Assembly (NCBI RefSeq): GCF_021129305.1
Contig: NZ_JAJOMB010000011.1
Span: 62,001-126,000 of the forward strand
Reading direction: 5' to 3'
DNA length: 64,000 bases
From: Kineosporia babensis
Lineage (GTDB): Bacteria > Actinomycetota > Actinomycetes > Actinomycetales > Kineosporiaceae
Shown: positions 1-7,456 of the stretch, in pieces
Layout: every line of letters starts with the position of its first letter
Numbering within the stretch: the stretch's first letter is position 1
Notes under the pieces: model-generated
Told to the model about the DNA's origin: nothing
Database searches by the model: none
What the model saw: only the letters and a program-made list of their open reading frames with translations
Program-made: the position numbers and the translations under genes

Positions 1-351
1 GCGCAGACTTCCACCCAACTCGAGGTGGGCCGGCCCTGGAAGCCGCGGTTCGACGTCTCCAAGCCGTTGAAGAACGTCACTCTGACCATTCTCGGCTCGG
101 GTTCACCGGTGGCCGTACTGAAATCGAAGGCGCCGTTCGGCACCATCGGCGGGCTGCGCTGGGACGGCCGCGACTCCTCGGGCCGACTGGCCGAACCCAG
201 TTGCTACACCTGGACACTCAAGGGCGAGGCCCGGGACGGCAGCGGTCCGGTGGTCGGCGATCTGGGCCCGAACCCGGCCGGTACCTTCAATCTGACGCCG
301 GTGGGCGGATGGCCGGACGGCATCGGAATGGGCTGCTGGAGCGGGTACTGA
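1..351 (+). CDS. C-terminal end of a secreted protein with FlgD/Ig-like domain (partial)
   Basis: The reading frame is open from base 1, so this is the last 116 codons of a gene that begins outside the window. It reads WKPRFDVSKPLKNVTLTIL, then a WDGRDSSGR turn and a YTWTLKGEARDG strand. This is the pattern of a FlgD-type Ig-like domain (ornament strand, WDGRD, G-Y-W-L). The same module ends the complete secreted protein at 23552-25987 (WRPRFDVSKPM, WDGRDRTGR, YHWRLLG), so the two genes are paralogues over this region. By analogy it is probably secreted with a beta-propeller-like N-terminal part that lies outside the window. Function unknown. Next gene downstream starts 71 bp later on the same strand. 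Confidence 0.7.
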   Translation, partial: AQTSTQLEVGRPWKPRFDVSKPLKNVTLTILGSGSPVAVLKSKAPFGTIGGLRWDGRDSSGRLAEPSCYTWTLKGEARDGSGPVVGDLGPNPAGTFNLTPVGGWPDGIGMGCWSGY

Positions 352-409
352 CGATCGGCCCAGCCGATCCTCCCCCGAATACGCCACAGACCTACCGGCC
401 GGTCGTTCC

Positions 410-425
410 TAGTCTGGCGCACTTG
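410..425 (+). promoter_or_regulatory. Putative leaderless promoter with TTG start
   Basis: TAGTCT at 410-415 is followed by 7 nt and the TTG start codon at 423. No Shine-Dalgarno is visible, and no convincing -35 is seen. Confidence 0.4.
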
Positions 426-1430
426 ACGAGACGACGTGGATACCTGGTGGCGGCCGCTGCGACCGTGGCGGTGGCGCTGCCCGGCCTGACCAGCGCCACC
501 GCGGCCGAGACCGGAACCCGCAACGAGATCACGGTTCTGGGTGCCGATTCCGGCCGGATCGCCGTGCTGCGGGGCGAATCGGTCATTCTGGCCGCGCGGA
601 TCGGCCGGCCGTTGACCGAGGCCGCGCAGGCCGACCTGAGAATCGGCTGGCGCGAGACCTACACGGATCTGACCGGCAAGTTCCTGCGCTGGACGGAAGA
701 GCCCCGGCGCGGCGCCGGGGTGGTGCGGCATCGTCTCGACCTGAGCACCGGTAAGGAGCGGACCGGCCGGACCCGCGAAGAGCTGGTGGCCTGGACACCG
801 CTGGGCTGGATCGGTTACCAGAACGACCGTCTGTTCGAGCATCTCAGGGGCGGGATCCGGCGGGAACTGCTGCAACTGCCTCCAACCAAGGACGTCGGTC
901 TGCCGTACGTGGTCAGCGACGGCGAACGCACGCTGGTGTATCGCAACGGACGTCTGCTCCTGGTCACCGATGGTGGGCGCACCACCCAGATGCTGTACGA
1001 CGCGCAGCAGGGACCGAAGCTGTTGTCCGGGATGGCGTTGACCCCGCACTCAGCGGTGTGGAGCCTGGCCCCCGCGCCCGACGGTTCGGCCGGGGGCAAG
1101 GTGCTCCGCCAGATCGGCACCACCGAAGAGCCCGTTGTGCTGGACTCCCCCGGCGAGCTGGCCGCCGCCACCGACGACAGCATCGTGGTCGTGGCTACCG
1201 GATCTTCGGCGTCGCCGACGGCCGCCGATCGGCACAGCGTGCACCGGTGGGACGGGACGTCGTGGAGCGAGGTGGACCTGCCCGGGCCGGCCGCCGCACC
1301 AGGCCGCGAAGAGACGACCACCGAGCCGATCAGTGGGCCGGTCACCGACGGGGAAACCTTCTACCTGAGCGTCGGAACCAAGATCTACAGCCTGTCCGAG
1401 GACAGCGTTCTGGAGCCGGTCACCCGCTGA
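423..1430 (+). CDS. Secreted protein of unknown function, beta-rich
   Basis: A 335-residue protein. The N-terminus (TRRRGY, then an Ala/Val/Leu-rich stretch to SATAAET) is a signal peptide with a likely cleavage at ATAA/ET. The rest is rich in short beta strands separated by Gly/Asp turns (VLRGESV, TLVYRNGRLLLV, DDSIVVVATG), as in beta-propellers. I recognise no family or catalytic motif. The longer upstream frame (from 201) overlaps the previous gene and is not used. The TTG at 423 is chosen because it begins the positively charged signal peptide and lies exactly 7 nt after a TAGTCT -10-like hexamer (410-415) with no Shine-Dalgarno, suggesting a leaderless transcript. Probably exported like its neighbours. 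Confidence 0.65.
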   Translation: MTRRRGYLVAAAATVAVALPGLTSATAAETGTRNEITVLGADSGRIAVLRGESVILAARIGRPLTEAAQADLRIGWRETYTDLTGKFLRWTEEPRRGAGVVRHRLDLSTGKERTGRTREELVAWTPLGWIGYQNDRLFEHLRGGIRRELLQLPPTKDVGLPYVVSDGERTLVYRNGRLLLVTDGGRTTQMLYDAQQGPKLLSGMALTPHSAVWSLAPAPDGSAGGKVLRQIGTTEEPVVLDSPGELAAATDDSIVVVATGSSASPTAADRHSVHRWDGTSWSEVDLPGPAAAPGREETTTEPISGPVTDGETFYLSVGTKIYSLSEDSVLEPVTR

Positions 1431-1813
1431 GGCCTGTCAAGACCGCCTCGATCACCACCGGGTGCACACTGGGTGAACTGTGGATAAGCTCCCGCTTTAG
1501 CCATGAATCCGGCACGTGACCATCGTCACGCTCTCAGCCGGTTCACAGCTGCTCACCGAACTTCCGGGTATCTCCACCCAACGGCATCAGCCCAGGTCAC
1601 AGGCTCGATAGCCCAGGCCTTAAGTGGCATTTCGTGCCGCCCGACACTGAGTCGGTGGCCAGGGCGCCCCGGTGGCCAGGTGCGTCACCAGTTCACCGAT
1701 TTGGTGGCGCGAAAGGTGACTTATGCGGTCGACTAGTCTGCTGTCCCCCCTGATTGACGCGACCCGACCTGGTGGCTGACCTTGGCCGGCGGTGACGGCT
1801 GCGGAGGTGCGAG
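1431..1813. other. Intergenic region before the sulfatase pair
   Basis: About 380 bp without a credible gene. A single TGTGGATAA (1479-1487) matches a DnaA box, but there is only one copy. A TAGTCT at 1734-1739 could be the -10 of the downstream sulfatase promoter. A good Shine-Dalgarno, GGAGG, lies just before the ATG at 1814. I see nothing else of note. Confidence 0.4.
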
Positions 1814-3412
1814 ATGCTGAAGAAACGCGTGCTGGCGGTAATCGCGGCGCTGTCGGTGACCGCGCTGACGGCCTGCAGTTCGGCCGAGGCGCACAACGTG
1901 AGCAGCGTGGAGGCCACCGGGCCGGTGGCGGCGGCCGAGAAGCCGAACATCGTCTTCGTGCTCACCGACGACCTGGCCACCAACCTGGTCGAGTACATGC
2001 CGACGGTGAAGGCGATGCAGGAAGAGGGCGCATCGTTCGAGAACTACTACGTCAGCAACTCGCTGTGCTGCCCCTCCCGCTCCACCATCTTCACCGGCAT
2101 GTACCCGCACAACACCGAGGTGATGACCAACACCGCGGCCACCGGCGGTGGCTACTACATGTTCAAGGGCCGCCAGCTCGATCAGAACACCTTCGCCACC
2201 GACCTGCAGAAGGTCGGGTACCGCACGGCGATGATGGGCAAGTACATGAACGAGTACCAGGCCGGTACCCCGAAGAACCCGGGCACGAACAACCCGGTGG
2301 GCTGGGACGAGTGGGCGCTGGCCGGCAGCGGGTACGCCGGGTTCAACTACCAGCTGAACCAGAACGGCGAGGTCAAGCGCTACGGCGACGCCCCCGAGGA
2401 CTACATGACCGACGTGATGTCGGCGCGTGGCCAGGACTTCATCAAGCGGGCGGCGGCCGACGGCCAGCCGTTCATGCTCGAGCTGGCGCCGTTCACCCCG
2501 CACAAGCCGTACATCCCGGCCCCGCGGCACGAGAACCTGTACAACGACCTGAAGGCCCCGCGCACCGCCTCGTACGGCAAGCAGAACAAGAACGCGCCGA
2601 CCTGGCTGGCCTCGCAGAAGCTGACCAAGTCGCGGATCGCGAAGATGGACGAGCAGTACCGCCAGCGGGTGCGCACGGTGCTCTCGATCGACGAGATGGT
2701 CGCCGACATCCGGGCCCAGCTGCGAGCCAGCGGGGTGGAGGACAACACCTACATCGTGTTCAGCTCCGACAACGGCTACCACATGGGTGAGCACTCGCTG
2801 ATCTCCGGGAAGATGACGGCGTTCCGCACCGACGTCCAGGTGCCGCTGATCGTGGTCGGCCCGGAGGTCCCGGCCGGCGCCAAGGTCGAGGACATGGCCT
2901 CCAACATCGACCTGCGCTCCACCTTCGGCGACCTGGCCGGAGCCGCCGTGCCCACCACGGTGGACGGCACCAGCCTGGCCCCGCTGTGGTCGGGCGGCTC
3001 GCTGGATCGCAAGTACGTCCTGGTCGAGCACAAGGGCATGGACGTGGACAAGATGGATCCGGACACCGGCATCTTCCGCAGCCCGATCCCGCCCGACTAC
3101 GCGGCGATCCGCACCACCGAGTGGCTGTACATCAAGTACAACAACGGCCAGCGCGAGTACTACGACCTGCTCAAGGACCCGCTCGAGCTGAACAACATCG
3201 CCGGCCGGGTGTCGAAGACCCGGATCCGCCAGCTGGACACCAAGCTGCGCCAGATCCGGGAATGCTCCGGGCAGGACGACTGCGGCACCGCCCAGGCCTC
3301 AGGCGCGAAGACTCCTGCCCAGACGGCAACGCCCAGTGCCCCGGCTCCGGGCACAACCGCCGAGCCGACGGCCACGTCCCCGGTAGCGGCAGGTCTGCCC
3401 ACCACAGAGTGA
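1814..3412 (+). CDS. Sulfatase, lipoprotein
   Basis: A 532-residue type I sulfatase. After a lipoprotein signal (MLKKRVLAVIAALSVTALTAC, lipobox Cys21) comes PNIVFVLTDD, holding the first metal-binding aspartates. The sulfatase signature CCPSR follows at 85-89; its first Cys would be converted to formylglycine by a formylglycine-generating enzyme. FSSDNGYHMGEH near the middle supplies the second set of metal ligands. The C-terminal 40 residues are Thr/Ala/Pro-rich. It would hydrolyse a sulfate ester outside the membrane; the substrate is unknown. Start chosen from the GGAGG just upstream. The next gene is a close paralogue, separated by a strong hairpin terminator, so the two are probably transcribed separately. 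High confidence in family, none in substrate. Confidence 0.92.
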   Translation: MLKKRVLAVIAALSVTALTACSSAEAHNVSSVEATGPVAAAEKPNIVFVLTDDLATNLVEYMPTVKAMQEEGASFENYYVSNSLCCPSRSTIFTGMYPHNTEVMTNTAATGGGYYMFKGRQLDQNTFATDLQKVGYRTAMMGKYMNEYQAGTPKNPGTNNPVGWDEWALAGSGYAGFNYQLNQNGEVKRYGDAPEDYMTDVMSARGQDFIKRAAADGQPFMLELAPFTPHKPYIPAPRHENLYNDLKAPRTASYGKQNKNAPTWLASQKLTKSRIAKMDEQYRQRVRTVLSIDEMVADIRAQLRASGVEDNTYIVFSSDNGYHMGEHSLISGKMTAFRTDVQVPLIVVGPEVPAGAKVEDMASNIDLRSTFGDLAGAAVPTTVDGTSLAPLWSGGSLDRKYVLVEHKGMDVDKMDPDTGIFRSPIPPDYAAIRTTEWLYIKYNNGQREYYDLLKDPLELNNIAGRVSKTRIRQLDTKLRQIRECSGQDDCGTAQASGAKTPAQTATPSAPAPGTTAEPTATSPVAAGLPTTE

Positions 3413-3435
3413 TCCCGCGGTAAGCAGCACTTCCC

Positions 3436-3464
3436 TCAGGGGGTCCCGGACCGGGACCCCCTGA
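3436..3464 (+). terminator. Rho-independent-type terminator hairpin
   Basis: Perfect inverted repeat TCAGGGGGTCCCGG / CCGGGACCCCCTGA around a single central base, followed by CTCTTT. It lies 23 bp after the first sulfatase stop and before the second sulfatase. Confidence 0.75.
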
Positions 3465-3506
3465 CTCTTTGCCTCAGCCCCACGCCCCAGCACACTGGGT
3501 TCACCG

Positions 3507-3513
3507 AAGGAGG
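3507..3513 (+). promoter_or_regulatory. Shine-Dalgarno fixing a TTG start
   Basis: AAGGAGG lies 8 nt before TTG 3522. It overlaps the alternative GTG at 3513, so the TTG is the likely start. Confidence 0.7.
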
Positions 3514-3521
3514 TGCGCGCC

Positions 3522-5042
3522 TTGCGGAGTTCTTGGCGGGCCACCGTTGCAGCCGGATTTCTGATCACCGCCCTGGTGGGCTGTGGCACCGCGCCGGCCA
3601 CCCCGTCCATAAGCACCCCGCAGGACAGCGCAACCGCGGCCGCCCCCGGGAACGACCGCCCCGCGGACCCGGCGAACCAGCCCAACATCGTCTTCGTGCT
3701 CACCGACGACCTGTCGATGAACCTGCTCAAGCACCTGCCCGCGGTGGACACCCTGCGCGAGGACGGCACCACCTTCACGAACTACTTCGTCACCAACTCG
3801 CTGTGCTGCCCCTCCCGCACCACGATCATGACCGGCAAGTACTCGCACAACACCGGGATCTTCCGTAACCACGGGGCCACCGGCGGTTACCGAGCGTTCC
3901 GCAGCAAGCACCTGGACCAGGACACCTTCGCCACCGACCTGCAGCAGGCCGGGTACCGCACGGCGATGATGGGCAAGTTCCTGAACGAGTACGAGACCGG
4001 GACCACCGACACCCCGTCGCTGAACCAGCCCGCCGGCTGGGACGAGTGGGCACTGGGCGCGGACGCCTACAAGAACTACGACTACAACCTGAACCAGACC
4101 GGCGAGGTGGTGCACTACGGCAACCAGCCGGAGGACTACCTCACCGACGTGATCTCCGAGCGCGGCCGCGACTTCATCGAGCGCACCGCCGCCGCGAAGC
4201 AGCCCTTCCTGCTGGAGATCTCGACCTACACCCCCCACAAGCCCTACACCCCCGCCGAACGGCACAAGCACCTGTTCAAGGACGCGAAGGTGCCGCGGGT
4301 GAAGTCCTACGACGAGCAGAACACCAACGCGCCGAAATGGCTGGCCGGGCAGGAACTCACCGCCGCGCAGAAGAAGAAGATGGACCGCCAGTACCGCAAG
4401 CGTCTGCAGTCGGTCCAGTCGGTCAGCGACCTGATCGAGAACCTGCGCGGACAGCTGCGCAAGAGCGGGGTCGAGGACAACACCTACTTCGTGTTCGCCT
4501 CCGACAACGGCTACCACATGGGCGAGCACGCGATGGTCTCGGGCAAGATGACGGCGTTCAGCACCGACATCAATGTGCCGCTGGTCGTGGTCGGCCCGGA
4601 CGTACCGGCCGGGGCCAAGGTCGACGAGATGGCCCAGAGCATCGATCTGCGGCCGACTTTCACCGACGTGGCCGGCACCCGCAGCCCGGACGCGGTCGAC
4701 GGCACCAGCCTGGTGCCGCTGTGGCAGGGCGGTAGCAACGACCGGAACTTCGTGCTGGTCGAGCACCGCGGCCCGAACAACGACCCGAACGACCCGGACG
4801 TGGACACGTTCCGCAGCCCGAACCCGCCGAACTACGGGGCGCTTCGCGGCGACGACTGGCTGTACGTGGAGTACGTGACCGGCGAGAAGGAGTACTACGA
4901 CCGGGCGAAGGACCCCTCGGAGCGCCACAACATCGCCGGAGAGCTCTCCAAGGCCGAGCTGAACGATCTGCACACGAAGCTGAAGACCGCCGAGGCCTGC
5001 AGCGGTTTCGTCGCCTGCCGGCTGGCCCAGGCGGCGAGCTAG
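3522..5042 (+). CDS. Sulfatase, lipoprotein (tandem paralogue)
   Basis: A 506-residue type I sulfatase closely similar to the one just upstream. It has a signal with lipobox LVGC (Cys21), PNIVFVLTDD, the formylglycine motif CCPSR at 95-99, the conserved TPHKPY stretch and SDNGYHMGEH. It lacks the Thr/Pro-rich tail of its neighbour. The TTG at 3522 is preferred over the GTG at 3513. AAGGAGG occupies 3507-3513, giving 8-nt spacing to the TTG, whereas the GTG overlaps the ribosome-binding site. The TTG start also gives a proper lipoprotein signal. Sequence identity in blocks points to local gene duplication followed by divergence. Extracytoplasmic sulfate-ester hydrolase; substrate not predictable. 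The end is convergent with the marR gene, 10 bp away. Confidence 0.92.
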   Translation: MRSSWRATVAAGFLITALVGCGTAPATPSISTPQDSATAAAPGNDRPADPANQPNIVFVLTDDLSMNLLKHLPAVDTLREDGTTFTNYFVTNSLCCPSRTTIMTGKYSHNTGIFRNHGATGGYRAFRSKHLDQDTFATDLQQAGYRTAMMGKFLNEYETGTTDTPSLNQPAGWDEWALGADAYKNYDYNLNQTGEVVHYGNQPEDYLTDVISERGRDFIERTAAAKQPFLLEISTYTPHKPYTPAERHKHLFKDAKVPRVKSYDEQNTNAPKWLAGQELTAAQKKKMDRQYRKRLQSVQSVSDLIENLRGQLRKSGVEDNTYFVFASDNGYHMGEHAMVSGKMTAFSTDINVPLVVVGPDVPAGAKVDEMAQSIDLRPTFTDVAGTRSPDAVDGTSLVPLWQGGSNDRNFVLVEHRGPNNDPNDPDVDTFRSPNPPNYGALRGDDWLYVEYVTGEKEYYDRAKDPSERHNIAGELSKAELNDLHTKLKTAEACSGFVACRLAQAAS

Positions 5043-5052
5043 GGCTTTTGGG

Positions 5053-5550
5053 CTACCCGGAGCCTGATTCGAACCGGCTCAGCCACTGGGTCAGGAGCAC
5101 CTGCAGCGCCTGACGTTCCGGCGGAGTGAAGTGCTCGAGCAGGCGGTGCTCGTTGGCCATGTGCGCGGTGTAGGCCTGGTCGATCAGCTCGCGCCCCCGG
5201 ACGGTCAGGGCCACCACCCGGCCCCGGCCGTCCACCTCGCTGACCCGGCGGGAGACCAGCCCGGCCTCGACCAGCCGGTCCAGCCGCTTGGTCATCGCCC
5301 CGGTGGTGACCATGGTGTTCTGCGCCAGATCACCCGGCGTGCGCTCGAACGGCTCCCCCACCCGGCGCAGCGCCGCCAGCACGTCGAACTCCCCCTCGGA
5401 CAGGCCGTGCTCCCGGTAGACCGCGACCAGCTCCTGGGTGAGCGCATTGGCCAGGCGGTGCAGCCGGCCGATCACCCCGACCGGAGTGGAGTCCAGGTCG
5501 GGCCGCTCGCGGGCCCACTCCGCCAGTACCCGATCCACATGGTCAGCCAT
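5053..5550 (-). CDS. MarR family transcriptional regulator
   Basis: A 165-residue winged-helix regulator of the MarR family. Helices LHRLANALTQELVAVYREHGLSEGEFDVLAALRR lead to the recognition segment GDLAQNTMVTTGAMTKRLDRLVEAGLV. The wing is RRVSEVDGRGRVVALT, followed by the dimerisation helices. It is divergent from the EamA transporter gene, and a 24-bp palindrome lies exactly between them. It therefore most likely represses both its own gene and the transporter and is released by a small ligand, perhaps a substrate of the transporter (inference). TATAGT on the minus strand (5557-5562) lies 6 nt before the ATG and there is no Shine-Dalgarno, so the mRNA is probably leaderless. Confidence 0.9.
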   Translation of the reverse strand: MADHVDRVLAEWARERPDLDSTPVGVIGRLHRLANALTQELVAVYREHGLSEGEFDVLAALRRVGEPFERTPGDLAQNTMVTTGAMTKRLDRLVEAGLVSRRVSEVDGRGRVVALTVRGRELIDQAYTAHMANEHRLLEHFTPPERQALQVLLTQWLSRFESGSG

Positions 5551-5556
5551 CCGCGA

Positions 5557-5596
5557 ACTATATAGCTTCCCAGGAAGCTATATTACCTTCCATGGA
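5557..5596. promoter_or_regulatory. MarR operator and face-to-face leaderless promoters
   Basis: ATATAGCTTCC (5560-5570) and GGAAGCTATAT (5573-5583) form a perfect inverted repeat around CA. A second, shorter dyad TTCCATGGAA (5587-5596) is centred 20 bp away and contains the transporter ATG. The first repeat overlaps TATAGT (minus strand, 5557-5562, 6 nt before the marR ATG) and TATATT (plus strand, 5579-5584, 7 nt before the transporter ATG). Bound repressor would block both -10 regions. Confidence 0.75.
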
Positions 5597-6512
5597 AGCT
5601 AACGTCCGCTGGGCCGCGATCACCGCCATCGCGCCCATTGCCTTCGGCTCGACGTACTACGTCACCAGCCACACCCTGCCCGCGGACCACCCGTTCTACG
5701 GCGGCGTCCTGCGCGCCCTCCCCGCCGGGCTCCTGCTCCTGCTGATCGCCCGGCAACTACCCAAGGGCTCCTGGTGGTGGCGTTCGCTGGTGCTCGGGGC
5801 GCTGAACTTCGGCGCCTTCTTCACCCTGATCTACATCACCGCACAACTGCTGCCGACCAGCATCGCCTCGACCACCATGGCCACCTCCTCGGTGATGCTG
5901 ATGCTGCTGGCCTGGCCGCTGCTGGCCGAGCGACCGCAGATCCTGTCGGTGATCGGCGCCGTGGTCGGCATCTCCGGGGTGGCGGTGATGCTGCTGGGAG
6001 AGGGCAGCGGCATCGACTACCGCGGCGTGCTCGCCTCACTGGCCGCCATGACGCTGACCAGCCTCGGGGCGATCCTGACCAAGCGCTGGAGCCCGGACGT
6101 CAACATCCTGGCCCTGACCTCGTGGCAGCTGATCTACGGCGGCCTGATCATCCTGCCGGTCGCGATCGCGGTCGAGGGTGCTCCCCCGGCCCTGACGCCC
6201 GAGCGCCTGGCCGGCTACGGCTACGTCACCGTCGTGGCCACCGCGCTCGGCTTCACCCTCTGGTTCAACGGCCTCAAGCGCCTGAACGCGGCCACCGTGG
6301 GCCTGATCGGCCTGCTCAACCCGGTCTCGGGCGTGGTGCTGGGGGTGCTGCTGGCCTCGGAACCGTTCGGCCCCAAGCAGATCGCCGGGGTGACGCTGGT
6401 GATCGTGGGCATCCTGCTGGGACAACCGATCGCCCGGCGGCTGATCCTGGGCGAACGGCCGCAGGCACCTGCTACGTCGCAAGCCCCGGCCGTCAGCGGA
6501 AGGGTCGCCTGA
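5592..6512 (+). CDS. EamA/DMT family transporter
   Basis: A 306-residue membrane protein with ten hydrophobic segments arranged as two five-helix EamA repeats: residues about 7-140 (GSTYYVTSHTLP, then helices up to GISGVAVMLLG) and about 150-290 (GAILTKRW, then AATVGLIGLLNPVSGVVLGVLLASEPF). The drug/metabolite transporter superfamily mostly exports amino acids, metabolites or small toxic compounds across the inner membrane; this substrate is unknown. The ATG lies 7 nt after TATATT and within an operator half-site, so the transcript is likely leaderless and controlled by the divergent MarR. A short Ala/Pro/Gln-rich cytosolic tail ends the protein. Confidence 0.92.
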   Translation: MEANVRWAAITAIAPIAFGSTYYVTSHTLPADHPFYGGVLRALPAGLLLLLIARQLPKGSWWWRSLVLGALNFGAFFTLIYITAQLLPTSIASTTMATSSVMLMLLAWPLLAERPQILSVIGAVVGISGVAVMLLGEGSGIDYRGVLASLAAMTLTSLGAILTKRWSPDVNILALTSWQLIYGGLIILPVAIAVEGAPPALTPERLAGYGYVTVVATALGFTLWFNGLKRLNAATVGLIGLLNPVSGVVLGVLLASEPFGPKQIAGVTLVIVGILLGQPIARRLILGERPQAPATSQAPAVSGRVA

Positions 6513-6604
6513 ACTCCTGGTGCTGCACTTGGAACTGGGGACGTCGGGCGCACCGCCGATTTTCGGGTCGCCGAATGATCTTGGCTGGCTTACGCTCGGG
6601 CGAT

Positions 6605-7318
6605 ATGACCGCCTCGCGTCGTCTTTCGGCATTCCGGCCGTTCACCGTGGCCGCCGTCGGGCTCAGCGCCCTGCTGGTCCTGAGCGGGTGCGGCCTCGGC
6701 TCACCCGAGCCGTCCACCCCGGTCAGCAGCGAGCCGAGCGGTAACGATCTGCAGTCGGACATCGACCTGGCGATCCGCACCTCGCAGTCGTACTGGAAGG
6801 CCGTGTTCGAGAGCCAGGGCGCGCAGTTCGCCTCGGTCGAGGGCGTGATCCCGTACACCGACCCGTCCGAAGGTGACTGCGGCGGTGAGCCGTTCGTGCT
6901 GAACAACGCGTTCTTCTGCCCGGTGGGCAATTTCATCGCCTACGACCAGAACTTCCTGGCCGGCCAGTACCAGGCCATCGGCGACTCCTTCGTGTACTAC
7001 CTGATCGGCCACGAGTACGCGCACGCCGTGCAGGATCTGCTCGGCATCGAGCACCGGCTGACCATCCAGCACGAACTGCAGGCGGACTGCATGGCCGGGG
7101 CCTATCTCGGTGACTCGGTGCGGGCCAGCATCCTGGCGGTCGAGGAGGGCGACATCGACGAGCTGCTGATCTCGCTGGAAACGGTCGGTGACCAGCCGGG
7201 GGTACCCTGGTTCGCCGAGGGCGCGCACGGCACCGGACAGCAGCGCACCGAGGCTTTCGCTCAGGGTTACGATGGCACTACCGGTGGCGGGAGCGCAGTT
7301 TCGGCCTGTTTGGCCTGA
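6605..7318 (+). CDS. Neutral zinc metallopeptidase-like lipoprotein
   Basis: A 237-residue protein. A signal peptide with lipobox LSGC is followed by a Ser/Pro-rich linker. The catalytic part contains YYLIGHEYAHAVQDLL (HExxH zinc site) and, about 20 residues later, IQHELQADCMAGAY, the ELQADC-AG signature of the YpfJ/neutral zinc metallopeptidase family. Conserved CGG and FCP segments upstream also fit that family. It would be anchored at the outer face of the membrane; its substrate is unknown. The longer frame beginning at 5774 overlaps the EamA gene and is out of frame with it, so the ATG at 6605 is used. A TACGCT lies 8 nt before it. Confidence 0.85.
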   Translation: MTASRRLSAFRPFTVAAVGLSALLVLSGCGLGSPEPSTPVSSEPSGNDLQSDIDLAIRTSQSYWKAVFESQGAQFASVEGVIPYTDPSEGDCGGEPFVLNNAFFCPVGNFIAYDQNFLAGQYQAIGDSFVYYLIGHEYAHAVQDLLGIEHRLTIQHELQADCMAGAYLGDSVRASILAVEEGDIDELLISLETVGDQPGVPWFAEGAHGTGQQRTEAFAQGYDGTTGGGSAVSACLA

Positions 7319-7456
7319 ACGTAGGCTTTTCCCGGCGATCTTTGGGGTCGGCTTGATGCTGACCCGACGTCCGGCTAAAACGACTCAGGGTTCGGTGGCT
7401 GACCGTCACCGCCGGCAAGGACGTCGGCTCCGACCCCTGACTCGGAGGCACCACCG

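Noticed and set aside
1479-1487. Perfect DnaA-box-like TGTGGATAA
   Set aside because: Only one copy, no cluster of boxes, no AT-rich unwinding region and no dnaA/dnaN nearby, so not an origin.
5774-6604. Upstream extension of the metallopeptidase frame
   Set aside because: It reads in another frame across the EamA gene; the lipoprotein signal begins at 6605.
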